Below, piece after piece: positions 1 through 12,300 of a stretch of 64,000 nucleotides of DNA. The position numbers and the translations under genes are program-made. The stretch covers positions 858,252 to 922,251 of the forward strand of contig QEOQ01000460.1 of assembly GCA_010279815.1 (NCBI GenBank), written 5' to 3'. The notes below the pieces were generated by a model that was not told where the DNA came from, made no database searches, and saw nothing but the letters and a program-made list of their open reading frames with translations. The stretch is from Brachionus plicatilis (taxonomy: Eukaryota; Rotifera; Eurotatoria; Ploima; Brachionidae). Position 1 is the first letter of the stretch. Every line of letters starts with the position of its first letter.

Positions 1-3000
1 AGAAAAAAAATTCTCATACATTACTTTAAAAATTGATTCACTCAAAATCCAGCATTACGTAAAACTTGATTTTTCTATGCTCAATCACAAATTCAGTTAC
101 CAAGGTATTCGTTTCTAGAATTCAATTAAAAAAGCTTAAAAAATTTCGTATTTTATTTGGAACTTTTTTTCTCTTCAAAATCAAACAGAATCGATCAATA
201 ATTCCTATTCTTTAATTTAAAAATATTGCTTATACTCTTTGGGTTTAAATTCATTTTTTTTTTGTTTAAAAAATTAATTTAGTCTTGGTTACGAAATTTG
301 CTGTATATTCTAAACTTGAGAGTCCACGCACCATCGCCCACATCCTTAGACTCCGAAGACTAGCGTATGGGCGCCACTAGAACAGCTAAAGAAAAAATAT
401 TGTTAAATATAGAATTCACTTCAAAAACAAAAACTTAAATTGTTTAAATTAATTAACTTTATAAATAGAACATTTTCAAATTTTAAAAACAATATCAGTA
501 TCAATTTTATTCGGTATATAATCGGAGGGAAACAAAAAAAACTAAAAATTCAGCATATACACACCTTAGTTGTTTAAATAATAAAAAAATAAAAAAACAA
601 GTTTTGATGACTTAAAGTCAGGATCAAGAATAAAAAAAAAAGTAAAAACTTCAGGTGCCAAGCTAAAGCAACATGAAGTTTATTTGAATATTTCCAGCAT
701 TAAACAAAAACCAGTTAAAAAAGAAGAAAAAATTAATCGAATTAAAGTCTATTCTTGAAATCAAGTTCAGGTAAATCTAAAGTATAAACCTATTCTAGAA
801 TATAAACAAAAATAAAATAATATCAAAAAAGAAATAACATTGCTAAATCTTAAATATTATTTTATTATAAGCTTTTTCGTCTTTTTCTTGTGAAAAAAAA
901 AATCACGTTTCACTACTTAATGTTCCCCAGGATAATTAGAACATTTTCGAATAACGTTTATTAGAAAATTTCCAAATTAGTGATCCATACTCTGACTAAA
1001 CTTGTTGACTTAATTGATCCCGATATTTAGATCATACATTCTTGATGCAATAAATAAAATATTTTTTTCTTTTTTTTTTTTTGTTTAAAACAATTATTTT
1101 CCTTAATCTAAAATCACAATTATTCTAATAAACGACAATTTACACATTTTATGTAAACGTGAATTATATGAATAATATTTAAATTAATTTTTTATTTTGT
1201 TTCCCTTATTGGAAAAATATTCTACTCCTTTTGATTGTGCATAATTAGATTAGTAGTTGAAACTATTGATTTCGGGATTCGAGTCGATCAAGATGTGTTC
1301 TTAGCATTGGCTCCTCAAAACCTACTGTAGGAAAACGTGAAGAAAATCTATTAATTAATTCATTGAGGATTTTACAAGAATAAACTGAATAAGAAAAAGT
1401 ACGCATAGATTTGGTGAACAGGTGTGCAGCAAATTCAAAGGAGTCATTTTCAAAAATGTGAAATCATTATTATTAAATATCTCGAATAATACTAGGAACT
1501 AACAATGGCAACAAATTTTCTAAATTAAACTGTTTCATTTTTAATAAAGATTGAATAAACACGTTTTATTAGCACATACTATTCTTCCAATTATTTTAAT
1601 ATGTTTCGTATAAATGAAAAAAAACAAGAGCCCTTATTAAATATAAATTTAAATACGGAATCAGTCTAGGTTCAGTTAAATCTTTAAATTGTAAAAAAAT
1701 AAGTTAAAATTGGCAAATTATTATCTGTGGATCTTGTTTAATATGAATTTGAAAATCTTGAAAATTGATGCGTTCCGATAAATACTTATATAATAACTTA
1801 TTAAATTGTGTCTAAGCATTTTTATTTTTAATTCTGAACAATTTGAAATTTATAACCTTTGCTAGGTCTGTTTTATCGCTTCCAATAATCTTAATTTAAT
1901 TTTTACTTTCTAGAGTTGTATTTATAGTCGAAATATTTAAATACTGATAAGCCATTGTCATACGTTCAACGAATAGATTTTATTCAAATTTTGATAACAA
2001 AAAAATTAGCTTTAATTTTAAGATAATTTCTTGCTGATTCAGAGGCTTTTTTCTCATATCAGGTCTTTCACATTTTTATATGTGAAACTTTACTTGAAAT
2101 TTTTTTTTTATTTTAATTATGTTTTTTGAGATAATAAAAATTTTATGAAAAAAAAAATTTTTTTTTTTTTCATTTTTTTTATCATTAATTTTTGACAATA
2201 AATTCAGCCAAGCTTTCTAGCTGCAAATTAACTTTTTGCCAATATTCGGGAAGTTCAATTAATTTTTGAGTTGTTTATAGCTAAAAATAAGTCATTAAAA
2301 AAAATAAATATTTTAGAATTATCAGTTTTGTATTAAGCCCGCAGAAACCAAATAAATTATACTTATTTAGATGACATTTTAAGCTCATTTGTTCCATTCA
2401 GCTAGAATCATTTCACTTAAATTCTAATTTAGTATTTATTTGTTTATCATGATTGTTGAATAAAAATTAATGCAAAGATCCAAGCAAAGATCAAAAATAG
2501 ATTGTTTCATTTTATTATTCCCAATATTTACTTTAATTAAAAATCGCATATTACAAAATCGGAAATAAATCTTAAGTCAGCTTTTTAAGAGAATATCTCA
2601 ATTATAAATGAAAACTACTGTGAGTCTTTTTTAAAAGGTTGCACAATTAATTATTTTAAAAATGAAATAAAAGTATAACATAACCAAAATACATTAAATA
2701 ATAACTAAATCACATTTTTAAAATTTAAAATTGAATTAAAAATCAACAAATAATATGTTGAATAAAAATATTAAATGGCGTTATTATTCAAATAGATAAT
2801 AATATTCAAATTTATTCAATAGTATTTTTTTTTCTAGATATTGATTGTTAAATATATTCGTCAATTAAAGAGAATGAAAAATTAAAACCAACTATTTTAG
2901 AATATATACTAATAAATATGAAATATCAATTTTTGAACATATTTGATTGATATCATAAATTACCTTGGGTACATAAGTGATCCAAAAACGTGATTATTAC

Positions 3001-3713
3001 ATAGTCGGTAATAATCGTATCAGAATTCACTGGAACAAAATTGATGTCTAAAGGTAATTATGTCGACAATTATTAATTCAAATTTGAATTAAAACTCAAT
3101 TTTATTTAAAAATTTTAAGTTCTTTAATCAATAATTTTAAATTTAACCTATAAATTATGAATAGTTTATTTAGGTAATTAAAGATTTAGGAGGTCTTTAA
3201 TGATGAAACAATCAAAATAATTTTATAACATTTTTTATTTTATTTTGGTTTAAATGGATCAAGATATTAAAACAAAAACCAATTTAGCTTCTATTAAATC
3301 AACTTTTGAAATGAAAAAACTCTTAAATCAAATAAAATTTTTGGAACATTTTTATTGATAATAAATAATTAACGACAACTTTTTAATCTACATCCGCTTA
3401 GATGCTATCAAATAATTTTTTTTAATTTAATCAAACAAAGGTTTAAATTAAAATTTTATGATATTAGTTTGAGGCTTTTGAAAGTTTCTGTTCAAATTCA
3501 CTTTTTTCTGAAAAGCAAGCCATTTGGCTTCTATACATTTACCTTAGAAATACGTGTTCAAATTAGAATATAATAAACATTAGTATAAACAAACAGAACC
3601 GAATTTTTTTTTTTCAATTTTTTTTTATTTTAGCTGATTTACGTCAAGCAACCTACTATAATAAAAGTCGCGATTAAAATAATGAAAAATTAAAAAGAAA
3701 AGTTCAAATTTAA
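1..3713. other. AT-rich intergenic region, no supported gene
   Basis: Very AT-rich sequence with many homopolymer runs and no open frame of convincing composition on either strand. The only compositional outlier is a GC-richer patch at about 318-395. No RNA gene or transposon end was recognised. Confidence 0.6.
318..395. other. Isolated GC-rich island of unknown nature
   Basis: About 75 bp with near-50% GC inside sequence that is otherwise mostly A and T. It contains CGCCCA and TGGGCG about 30 bp apart, which could pair. No open frame, pol III boxes or known RNA signature were recognised. It could be a small RNA, a fragment of a dispersed repeat or a conserved element. Confidence 0.3.
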
Positions 3714-4421
3714 ATGTTTGTAAGAAAAAATTGTTCGATTAATTTGTATTCCGACACTGAACCATTTAAAGTAACCAAAATCAGCATTGACAAATTCAAT
3801 TTACAATTTTCTTTTTATTTTCACAACCAAACTCACTTTCTCGCATGGCACCGAAATTTAACTTCATCGTATTTTGTTCCCTCACTATCCATTTTAAATT
3901 GTTTTTCACATTTGTTTAACAATCGTTATCTGAAAAATGTCACGCAAGAAAAAAATAGGGAATATAGTGGAAAAAGTCTAATTGAGCAGAATGAGATGGG
4001 TCCAGTTCTATATGTAATCGGAGTACTTTCTATTTTTTCGCTCATATTTATCTTGATTCTCTTATTAACTAATCGATACAATAAACAAAATGAAGAATTA
4101 ATTGAGAGCAGAATGATTATGAAGCGATGGAAAGAGCAGCTTAAGAGTTCATTTAGATATAAAAGTAAAAAATCATCTTCAGAATGTGACCAAATGAAAA
4201 GACTGTCTTGTCTAAATTTGTACTCCAAGAATAGCAACATATCGAAAAAAACTTCACGTAGATTCGTCAAGAAAAAGAGTTTGGCTAGCAAACTAACAAG
4301 TGAATTAATCATACCAAGGTTCGAATCGGAAAATTTTGACTTTAATTACGGTTTGACTCCAATTGATTTTTCGAAAAGTATCCATGAAAAACTAAGTTGG
4401 TTTAGTGTTAAAACTGTTTAA
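3714..4421 (+). CDS. Orphan single-pass membrane protein (235 aa)
   Basis: Single uninterrupted frame with its own ATG and a TAA stop. There is no N-terminal signal peptide. One strong hydrophobic segment spans residues about 97-119 and is followed by basic residues (RYNK), so the C-terminus should be cytosolic. The N-terminal half has N-glycosylation sequons at N38 (NQT), N48 (NLT) and N75 (NVT). The tail from about 120 is rich in K, R and S. A glycosylated outer N-terminus without signal peptide, one helix and a basic tail is the plan of KCNE-type channel subunits, but I see no diagnostic KCNE motif and do not assign that family. Composition is more protein-like than chance frames in this AT-rich DNA. 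It could be the main exon of a longer gene. Function unknown. Confidence 0.5.
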   Translation: MFVRKNCSINLYSDTEPFKVTKISIDKFNLQFSFYFHNQTHFLAWHRNLTSSYFVPSLSILNCFSHLFNNRYLKNVTQEKNREYSGKSLIEQNEMGPVLYVIGVLSIFSLIFILILLLTNRYNKQNEELIESRMIMKRWKEQLKSSFRYKSKKSSSECDQMKRLSCLNLYSKNSNISKKTSRRFVKKKSLASKLTSELIIPRFESENFDFNYGLTPIDFSKSIHEKLSWFSVKTV

Positions 4422-6370
4422 GTTTTTAAATTTAAAAATCAATCATGAATTTTTCAATTTTTTTTTGCTATCGTTTTTAAAATTAAAATAAACATTCAAC
4501 TGCGAAACCATAATATTTTTTAAAATATTTAATTTTTAAGTCTAAAGGAAAAAATTAAGAATAATTGAAAATTAAGCTTAAATTTATTGAAATTCTGATC
4601 ATTTTATCAGATAAAGCAAAAAATTGATAAAATTAAAATTAAAGATTATGTCTTTTGAAAAAAATTTTTTGAATGTTAAATTTGATTTTAATCATTCAGC
4701 CGATTAATTTATTGGTGATAATGATTAATTTCATAAGTAAAAGTGCATATGGTACAAATATTAATATGCCTTTTCTTTCCTAAAAATTATCAAAAACATG
4801 CTAAGGCATCATTAAAATTAATAAAAATTTATGATATACTAATAAACTAAAAGTTCGAAAAATTTAAATTTTTTTGAGGCCTGATCACTGTAATCATGAT
4901 TAATTCATGATCGAAAAGTGATAACAACGAAATTTTGAGCTTGAGTAAACTAATGTTAACGCTATCAATACTAAGAAAGATAGGCGATATCTTAAACAAA
5001 ACTATAAGACTCAAGTAGTGAATTATAATATTGAATTATTGTAAAATTATATTTTTGCTATTTAATTGAAGCTTTAATCAGTAAAAATAAATAAATTTGA
5101 ATCATTTAAAAAAGAAAGATTTAAATTTTAAAAATTAATAAATACTATTAAAAATTCCTTTGATCTTTTAAATTTTTTTAGATAAACCATATTTTGTCAA
5201 ATTCAATCTGATATTTTTTTATGGAAAAACTAATATTTATTTATTATTTGATTTTTTTTGATGATTGATGATCAAAGGGATAAATCACAAAATCATACTT
5301 GATTTTTGACTGTAAGGAACAAATTATTATTTATGGTAATTTTGATTTAAACAAAATTTCAAATGAGTTTTTTTCCTAACCTTGATCTAAATGCTGTTTT
5401 AATTAAATGAAGTATTTAACTAATTATACAATTTTTCAAATAAAAAATATGCAATAAATAATAAAATATTTTTTGATTTATTCTATCGACAATTTTTAAA
5501 CAGATTTTTCAATTTTCAATTAAATTTTCATTTGATTCTCAAAGTAAAATAGAATTCATTTGATCTCAGATCAAAAAATTCAGATTTATTTTTAGAATCA
5601 ATCTGCTTTAATTTTTCAGTAAAAAAATAAAATGTGATATTAGTCTAAATATCACATTTTAAATCCAAATATCGCCCACGGTTGGCAACAGGTGGAGTGA
5701 AAATTTTTCTTAAATACTAAATTTATTAATAGTAAATAAAGAAATAAATTATTTGTTTCTATGATATTTTTTATAGGCGTTAAATTCAAAGTTTTAAACA
5801 AAACAAGTAAAAATATATATTGGATAATTTCCTTAATTAATACTTGAAAATCCTACTTAAATAATTAATTTAAAACTAATTCGACTTGTTAGAATTACAT
5901 TTTAAAAAGCCTAAAATGGTATTTTTTAAAGCTTTTTAGTATCTATATAACAAAGAAATTGATCAGCAAAATTAAAGTACCAAAATTTATCGTATTATTT
6001 ATCAATTTTGCCACATTCAAAGTAATTATTCTGAAAATCTTGCCAAATCCTTTGAAATCAGCACCTCATTTTAAATTATAAAATAAAATAAAAATTTGAG
6101 ACTTTTTGAAGAATAATGATTTAGTGTTTTATGGACATTTATTGATCATTCATTTGCATTTTTTGAAGAAACGCTACAAAATCAAAAGCTAGACCCTTGA
6201 ATAGTTATTTAGATTAAAATTAACTAATTTTTGTAGGTCTTCAAAAAAAAGTCTGTTCTTGATAAAATATCTTGTGACTTTAGATAATAATGTTTAATTA
6301 AAAAAGAAAAATTTAATTAAATTTATTAATTTAACAAAATATTAGTTTAAATAAATAAGTTATTTAGCGG
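4422..6370. other. AT-rich intergenic region
   Basis: No gene recognised. At 5668-5700 a short GC-richer stretch includes GGTTGGCAACAGGTGG followed by AGTGAAAAT. It loosely resembles the B-box end of the tRNA-derived repeat at 9403-9487 and may be a decayed fragment of it. The rest is AT-rich; it holds the 3' flank of VPS53. Confidence 0.5.
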
Positions 6371-9300
6371 TTAAGATGGATTGACTGATTTGACAAAGTT
6401 AACTTTTGATCTAAAAATTTCCAAATAAAGTGCCAAATCACTTTTTTTGTAGCCTTTCATTTCAACTACTGACCTAAAGGTTTCTGGATCGTTGTCACCT
6501 ACTAATCTAAGATAATTTTCTACAAAGGCCACTATAGGTTCACCTGGAGTCATAACAGACTTTAGAATCATCTCACCTCGGCCCATTTCTTTGAGTACAA
6601 TTTTTGTGTAAGTAGACGGCGCTTTACGTGCTATACCGGCATTAAACGTTGGCATTTCCATTAATGCTGTCTTCAGTGAATGAGTATCCAATAATAGTTG
6701 TTCAATGCCAGCTTGGGAAATTAATTTACACTTGAAAATGTTATTAATATATTTATGCATTAAATTATTGGCAAATTTAGAACAAAATTGAGTAAAATAT
6801 TTTCTTGAATTGACCAAATTGTCTCTAACCAGGGGTACAAAATGTTTTAAATGACCTATAATTGAGGTTATGTAACTGCTTTGATCTCCAACTGATGAAT
6901 AAGTTTGCCAGGATATTTTCGACATGGCCATCAATGCGGGCTCACATGAATTTTCCAAATCTTGCACTAATAATTGAATGGTATTCGATATCACTGTAGA
7001 AAAAATGTCTTTTTCTATGCTGAAATTTATTTTTTTTGTATACAATTCAATTTGTTTAGGTTCTAGACTGACAGTCATGCCATACACTGTTGATACCGAT
7101 ACTTTTTCTTTTAATTTATCTTCTAGCTGTTGAGTTGTTTCCAAGCAATATTCAGTTGTGCATAGGATGCTGCATATTTTACTGATTTCCATATCATTTA
7201 ATTTTTTAGAGTCTAATGACAGTGCATTCGCAATACTCGACGTTTGATTTTCCTTTAGCATGTTCTGAATTTGGAAATTTTGTATCAAATTTGAAGCAGC
7301 ACCGCTTATACTAGAGTATGAAGAAAGCGCTCCACTACTTATTCTAAAGTAAATTGATTATTTAAAATTTTTAAATCAAACTTATTCTTTTCAATTGAAA
7401 TTTTAAACTTAAAATTCTTATGCATTAGATGTGAAAATTTTGAATAATTAACCATTATTAATTCTTCTTGAAATTCGACAGTTCCTTTTAAATTTTCGAT
7501 AAAATATTTAGAGAATTGAACTGATAATAGTTAATTTGCTGCCAATTTACTGTTAAGTAACAAACATTACAATATGAATTTCGAAGAATCTATTTTAGAT
7601 ATTAATATATAAAATAAATATTTTAATATATATTTGTCGTGACAAAAATTTTTTTTTTGAAATTTAGATAAATCACAGCAAGATAAATGTTTTAGTTCAC
7701 GTTTCTTATATGTAGGTTGGCTTAATGAAGCCAAAAACAAAATTGGTCGATTTCTAAAACAAAAAATGAAAAACGATGAGTTTTGCAAATCCAAAAAAGG
7801 AGATAATATTGATTTAATTGAGAATGATTCCATGAAAAACGAATTTTGAAAATTATTTGGGGTTGATGGTATTGATTGATGAAAAAAATGAGAAGCAATT
7901 AGAATTTAAGGCTAACAAAGATTAAGAAAAATGAGAAAAATTTTTTAAATTTCATTTTAAAAAGCTGAAAATCAAAGATTTGATATAAAAATAGTATTGA
8001 AGGTAAGGATTTGAAAAATCAAAAATTTTTAATTCCAAATTTGGAAGAAAACTTTTGGCCAACTAGCAATGCTATTAATTGGAACATGTTCTTATAAGAT
8101 AAAGCCGATGTAGAAACTTTCAATAATTTAATCTATTTCATGATCTGGACGATCTAAATCTGATTTTTTACTGAAAGCTTTAGCCACAAGCTTCTTACTG
8201 ACAAAGTACAGCTAAATCAACTTAACTTAGATTTAAAATTTCAAAGCAGCTCTCACTAATGATAACATTAATATTGAAAGAGAATTATTTTTTTCTTTTA
8301 TTTGCAATTTTGTTTAGTTTTATGTAATTTTTTAAATTTAAAATTTTTATTGAAATTTAGATAAATAACAGCAAGTTAAATGCTTTAGTTCAGGTTTCTC
8401 ATATGTAGGTTGGCTTAATGAAACCAAAAACAAAATTGATGTTAAAATTCATATTGTTTCATCGTTTAAATATTAAAATTGAAAAACAAAACATGCGGTA
8501 TAAATAACTTCACTTTGAATTTAGATTTTTTTTTTCATAAAATTTTTTTTAATTTTAATTTATTTATACCCTTTTACAAATTTATTTTAAATAATTTTTA
8601 TTTAAATCAAAAAGTAAATTAAGAAACACCCATATCACAACTTTGTAATCAGAAATCAACTTCATTTTATTTCAAAATTTTTTTAAAGTCTGCCCTCTTG
8701 AACAGCTTTACGCCTTCTTTTTATTAGATTTAAAAATAAAATAAAGTTTTAAAATAGAAATTTTAAAAATAAAACAGTTTTGTTTCTACATTATTGAAAT
8801 ATTTGGTTAAGTATGTAAATATATCGATTGTTTTTTTATGAGAACTTATCTAATAAAAAGAAAAAAGATAACAAATTTTCTTTGATTAAAAAACACATTA
8901 AACAAAATCCCAGGATAACAAATTTAAGAAAAAACAACAGTGAGCAATGTTCTAAAAAAATAAAAAATTGAATTATATGAATTTGGGAAAGTTTGATTTC
9001 CACATTTCTAAATTGTATCTTCTTATACAATTTAGAGAAACAATTTTATGTTTTTAGAAAAAAAAACTTTGTTCAAAATTTGACAATATCGAATAAAATA
9101 AATATCCTCTACTTCTCCTGGATTTTTATTTCAACCAAAGCTAGAATCACACTGAATCGGATCCACTTTATCAAGCTGAACTCATCTAAAGAGCTTGCAG
9201 TTTTAAAAGTTTTTTATTTTGTAATACAAAATACTTTTCAAGAATTCTTTACTTTTACAGAATTTTCACATTCCTTTCTATTATTCAAAGTCGTGTGATT

Positions 9301-12300
9301 AAATATTTTTGGTTCCAGATAATGATGAAAAAAAAAAGGAAAATTGTTCTTATTTATTCTCTAAAATTCAAAACCTAAAATTTACTAATCGTTTAATTGA
9401 AATTTTCACCCTCAGCAGGTTTCGAACCCTCGATCCTCTGCTTGCATGACTCACACACAAACCATTTGGCTATAGTGAGGGTGAAAAATCTTCAAAAAAT
9501 CTCTGCAGTACGGGACTAATGTTTAAAGCCCTTTCATCATAAAAAACAGGGGTACCGGTTTCGACTGGGTAATAATAGCGGTGTAGATGACCAACTCGAT
9601 GCAGTTACCTCTGTGTCAGGTCGGAGCCGTTGCTCAAAAAGGTACAGGAAAAGGAGATGAGCGCCTCCCCATTATCCACTAGGATAGAAAAGGGACATAT
9701 TATTAATTGAAATTTGATCATAATCAACATTGATAAAAATACACAATTATTTAAAAAAATCAGATTTCGATTAATTTTTTAAGACTATTAAATTTTTTCT
9801 ATTTGAAAAATTTAAATTTTATTTCGGATTAAATTTAAGAACTTAGATTGAAAATTGAAAATTTATGAAACTTTTTTAAATATTATTTAAGTTTATCATT
9901 CTATAGTTTATGCTTTTTGTAATTTGCTTTTCATAAATTTTTACTTTAAAAGCAATGGCTTCATAGTAGATTTTTGAAAATGACAATTTTGTTAATTTTG
10001 GCAGATCCTGGTGGTCCTATGAGAAATTTTCCGATTGAGAGTTATAATCGTGGTCTAAAAGATTATTTTAGGATTTTTTTCTGCCATTACATGCTGCATA
10101 TGATTGAAGTATTTAAAAAATGCACAGAATTGGATAAAATTTGAAAGTTTCTTAATTTAGAACCAATAATCATGATACTTAAAAAATACTAACAACTAAT
10201 CACCAAAAACTTGTTTCAAGCAATGGTAAAAAAAATATACAATTTAAAAAAGAATATTTGTTATTTTAAAAATCAAATAGAAAAAAGAGAATAATCAAAA
10301 TTTATGATAAAATTTCAAATTTTGCATACTTAAACTATATAAAATATGCAATTAATTGCACTAAAGATTTCAGAATTTTAAAATCTATAATAAATTAGAG
10401 AGATTAAATCTTACTAGAATTCAATTCAATTAAGTTAAGTTAATTAAAAATAAATTGACTTTTAGATTATATGTTCTAAATTTCTACATTATCTATCAGC
10501 TAATTTTCTATTTTATAATGAAATTTTTGTCCTGATTTTATCATTCTTTCTCAAAAAAGTCAAGCTTTCGATCTAGCTGTTTCTTATTTATTTATTCTAG
10601 ATTTAAATCCAATTAATTTTTTCAATAAAAATTTTTCAATTCCTTTTAAAAATTCTTTTGATCAAAGATTTTTTAATTTTCTTTTAAAAGAAAGAGTCGA
10701 GGAAAGGAAGAGTCGAAGATTAAAAAAATTTTAATCAAAATTAAATTTTAATTTAATCTAGATTACCTTGTTGACTCGCAAAAATCAACAGCTAATCTCT
10801 CACTCATGTCCCACGAATTTGGAAAAATTTTGTTATATTTTTCCTCAAATTCAGCAAGGTATTTTTTTAATGCGTACAAGTTAGTTTTAATTTGTACTGT
10901 AGCTTATTTATACCAGGGGTGTTAACGTTGTTTTATTATTTTTTCTGTTTTCTTAGCTCTAACTTAATTTTGATTGTAAAGATAATTATTAAATTCAAAT
11001 TAATCTTTATCTTATAAACTAACTCAATTAATCCTAAATATGCTTAACTGATATTTAAAACATCAAAATATAAAACAAAATTTTCGTCACACCGTAGTTC
11101 AACGTTAAAATGCCTGATTAGAATACTCTTTTCAAGTAAAAATTTTAAGAATAAACTAAATTTAGATAATAAAATTTCTCTACTTAAACAAAATTTGAAG
11201 TTAGAAATATAAAAATTACTTAGGTAAACTGGAATTTAAAACTCGATTGGAATATTCCCTTAAGTATTTTTGGAACGTAACAGTCAATTTGCATAAAAGA
11301 TTATTGTTTGTGAATAATTGAAGGCATTGGGACATGCAGTTTTTGTAAAAAATGAACAAATCCGCAGCACTGTTATGTAAATTATTTGAGTCTTCGCCGG
11401 TCAATTTTGGAAATCCGTTTGTTTTGACATCTTCAGCGAATCTGGTGATCAAGTCAGATAATGTTCTAGAAATTTAAAAAATACAATTTCAACACTCATT
11501 TTTATAATAAATTGAATTTTTATACATGTCTGTATAGTTGAGAAAAATATCAAAATGAGCATCAAAACATTGACTAATCATTCCTAAAAATGGTTTCCAC
11601 TCACTGTTTTCATTTTCCAATTTAAGATTAGGAGGCTTCGCTACTGTTCTACCAAGAAAATTTTTGCTCAATAAATTCTCAAATGCTATCGTTCGCTGAA
11701 TAGCAAAAGTGAGCAATTTGTTGTCCATTTCTATCTTTCGTTTATTCATTATATTGCTTAGCTCACGCCTTTTTAAAAATTTTAATCAAAATTAAATTTT
11801 AATTTAATCTAGATTACCTTGTTGACTCGCAAAAATCAACGGCTAATCTCTCACTCATGTCCCACGAATTTGGAAAAATTTTGTTATATTTTTCCTCAAA
11901 TTCAGCAAGATTTTTTTTTATCCATGAATATCTGCGATCTATTTTGTCCAGCCAAGAATTCTAATCAAAATTGACATCGATTTTTTTTTATTTTTTTATT
12001 TTTAAGCAAACTTCTTGATTTTCCTCAAACAAAACTGGATATTCACTCAATTCTTTTTTTAAAAACCATTTTATAAGTTCATTTTTAAATTTTGGCTCCA
12101 GAACATCCAAACATTTACAAATACCTTGTCCATTTTCAGGATTTAGCTTAAATATTAAAGTTTTCAAAAAACAAAATTTTTATTTGTTAATGGATAAATA
12201 CTCTTTGAAACGGGTTTGAAAACATTTCTTCAAATTCGGTTTTTACTTTGACTGAAAGTTCGGACTTGATTTTCTTGACTCGGTCAGCTAGACTAGCTAT

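Larger units (their letters stand above)
7344..11219. other. VPS53 intron 8, 3.9 kb, repeat-bearing
   Basis: AT-rich intron lying between two well-supported VPS53 exons. It contains a direct duplication (7658-7745 and 8351-8438), a tRNA-derived GC-rich repeat (about 9400-9690) and a copy of part of VPS53 exon 6 (10724-10858). The open frames inside it are not convincing coding sequence. Confidence 0.8.

Noticed and set aside
3926..4312. 128-aa minus-strand frame
   Set aside because: Antisense to the more protein-like plus-strand frame at 3714-4421; F/L-rich with no motif.
8836..9298. Overlapping short frames on both strands in VPS53 intron 8
   Set aside because: Low-complexity F/I/K/L composition, intronic position and no conserved motif.
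9403..9487. A functional tRNA gene on the minus strand
   Set aside because: A and B boxes are perfect, but no anticodon stem-loop forms, the T stem has a mismatch and the terminal stem is offset; it is better read as a tRNA-derived repeat.
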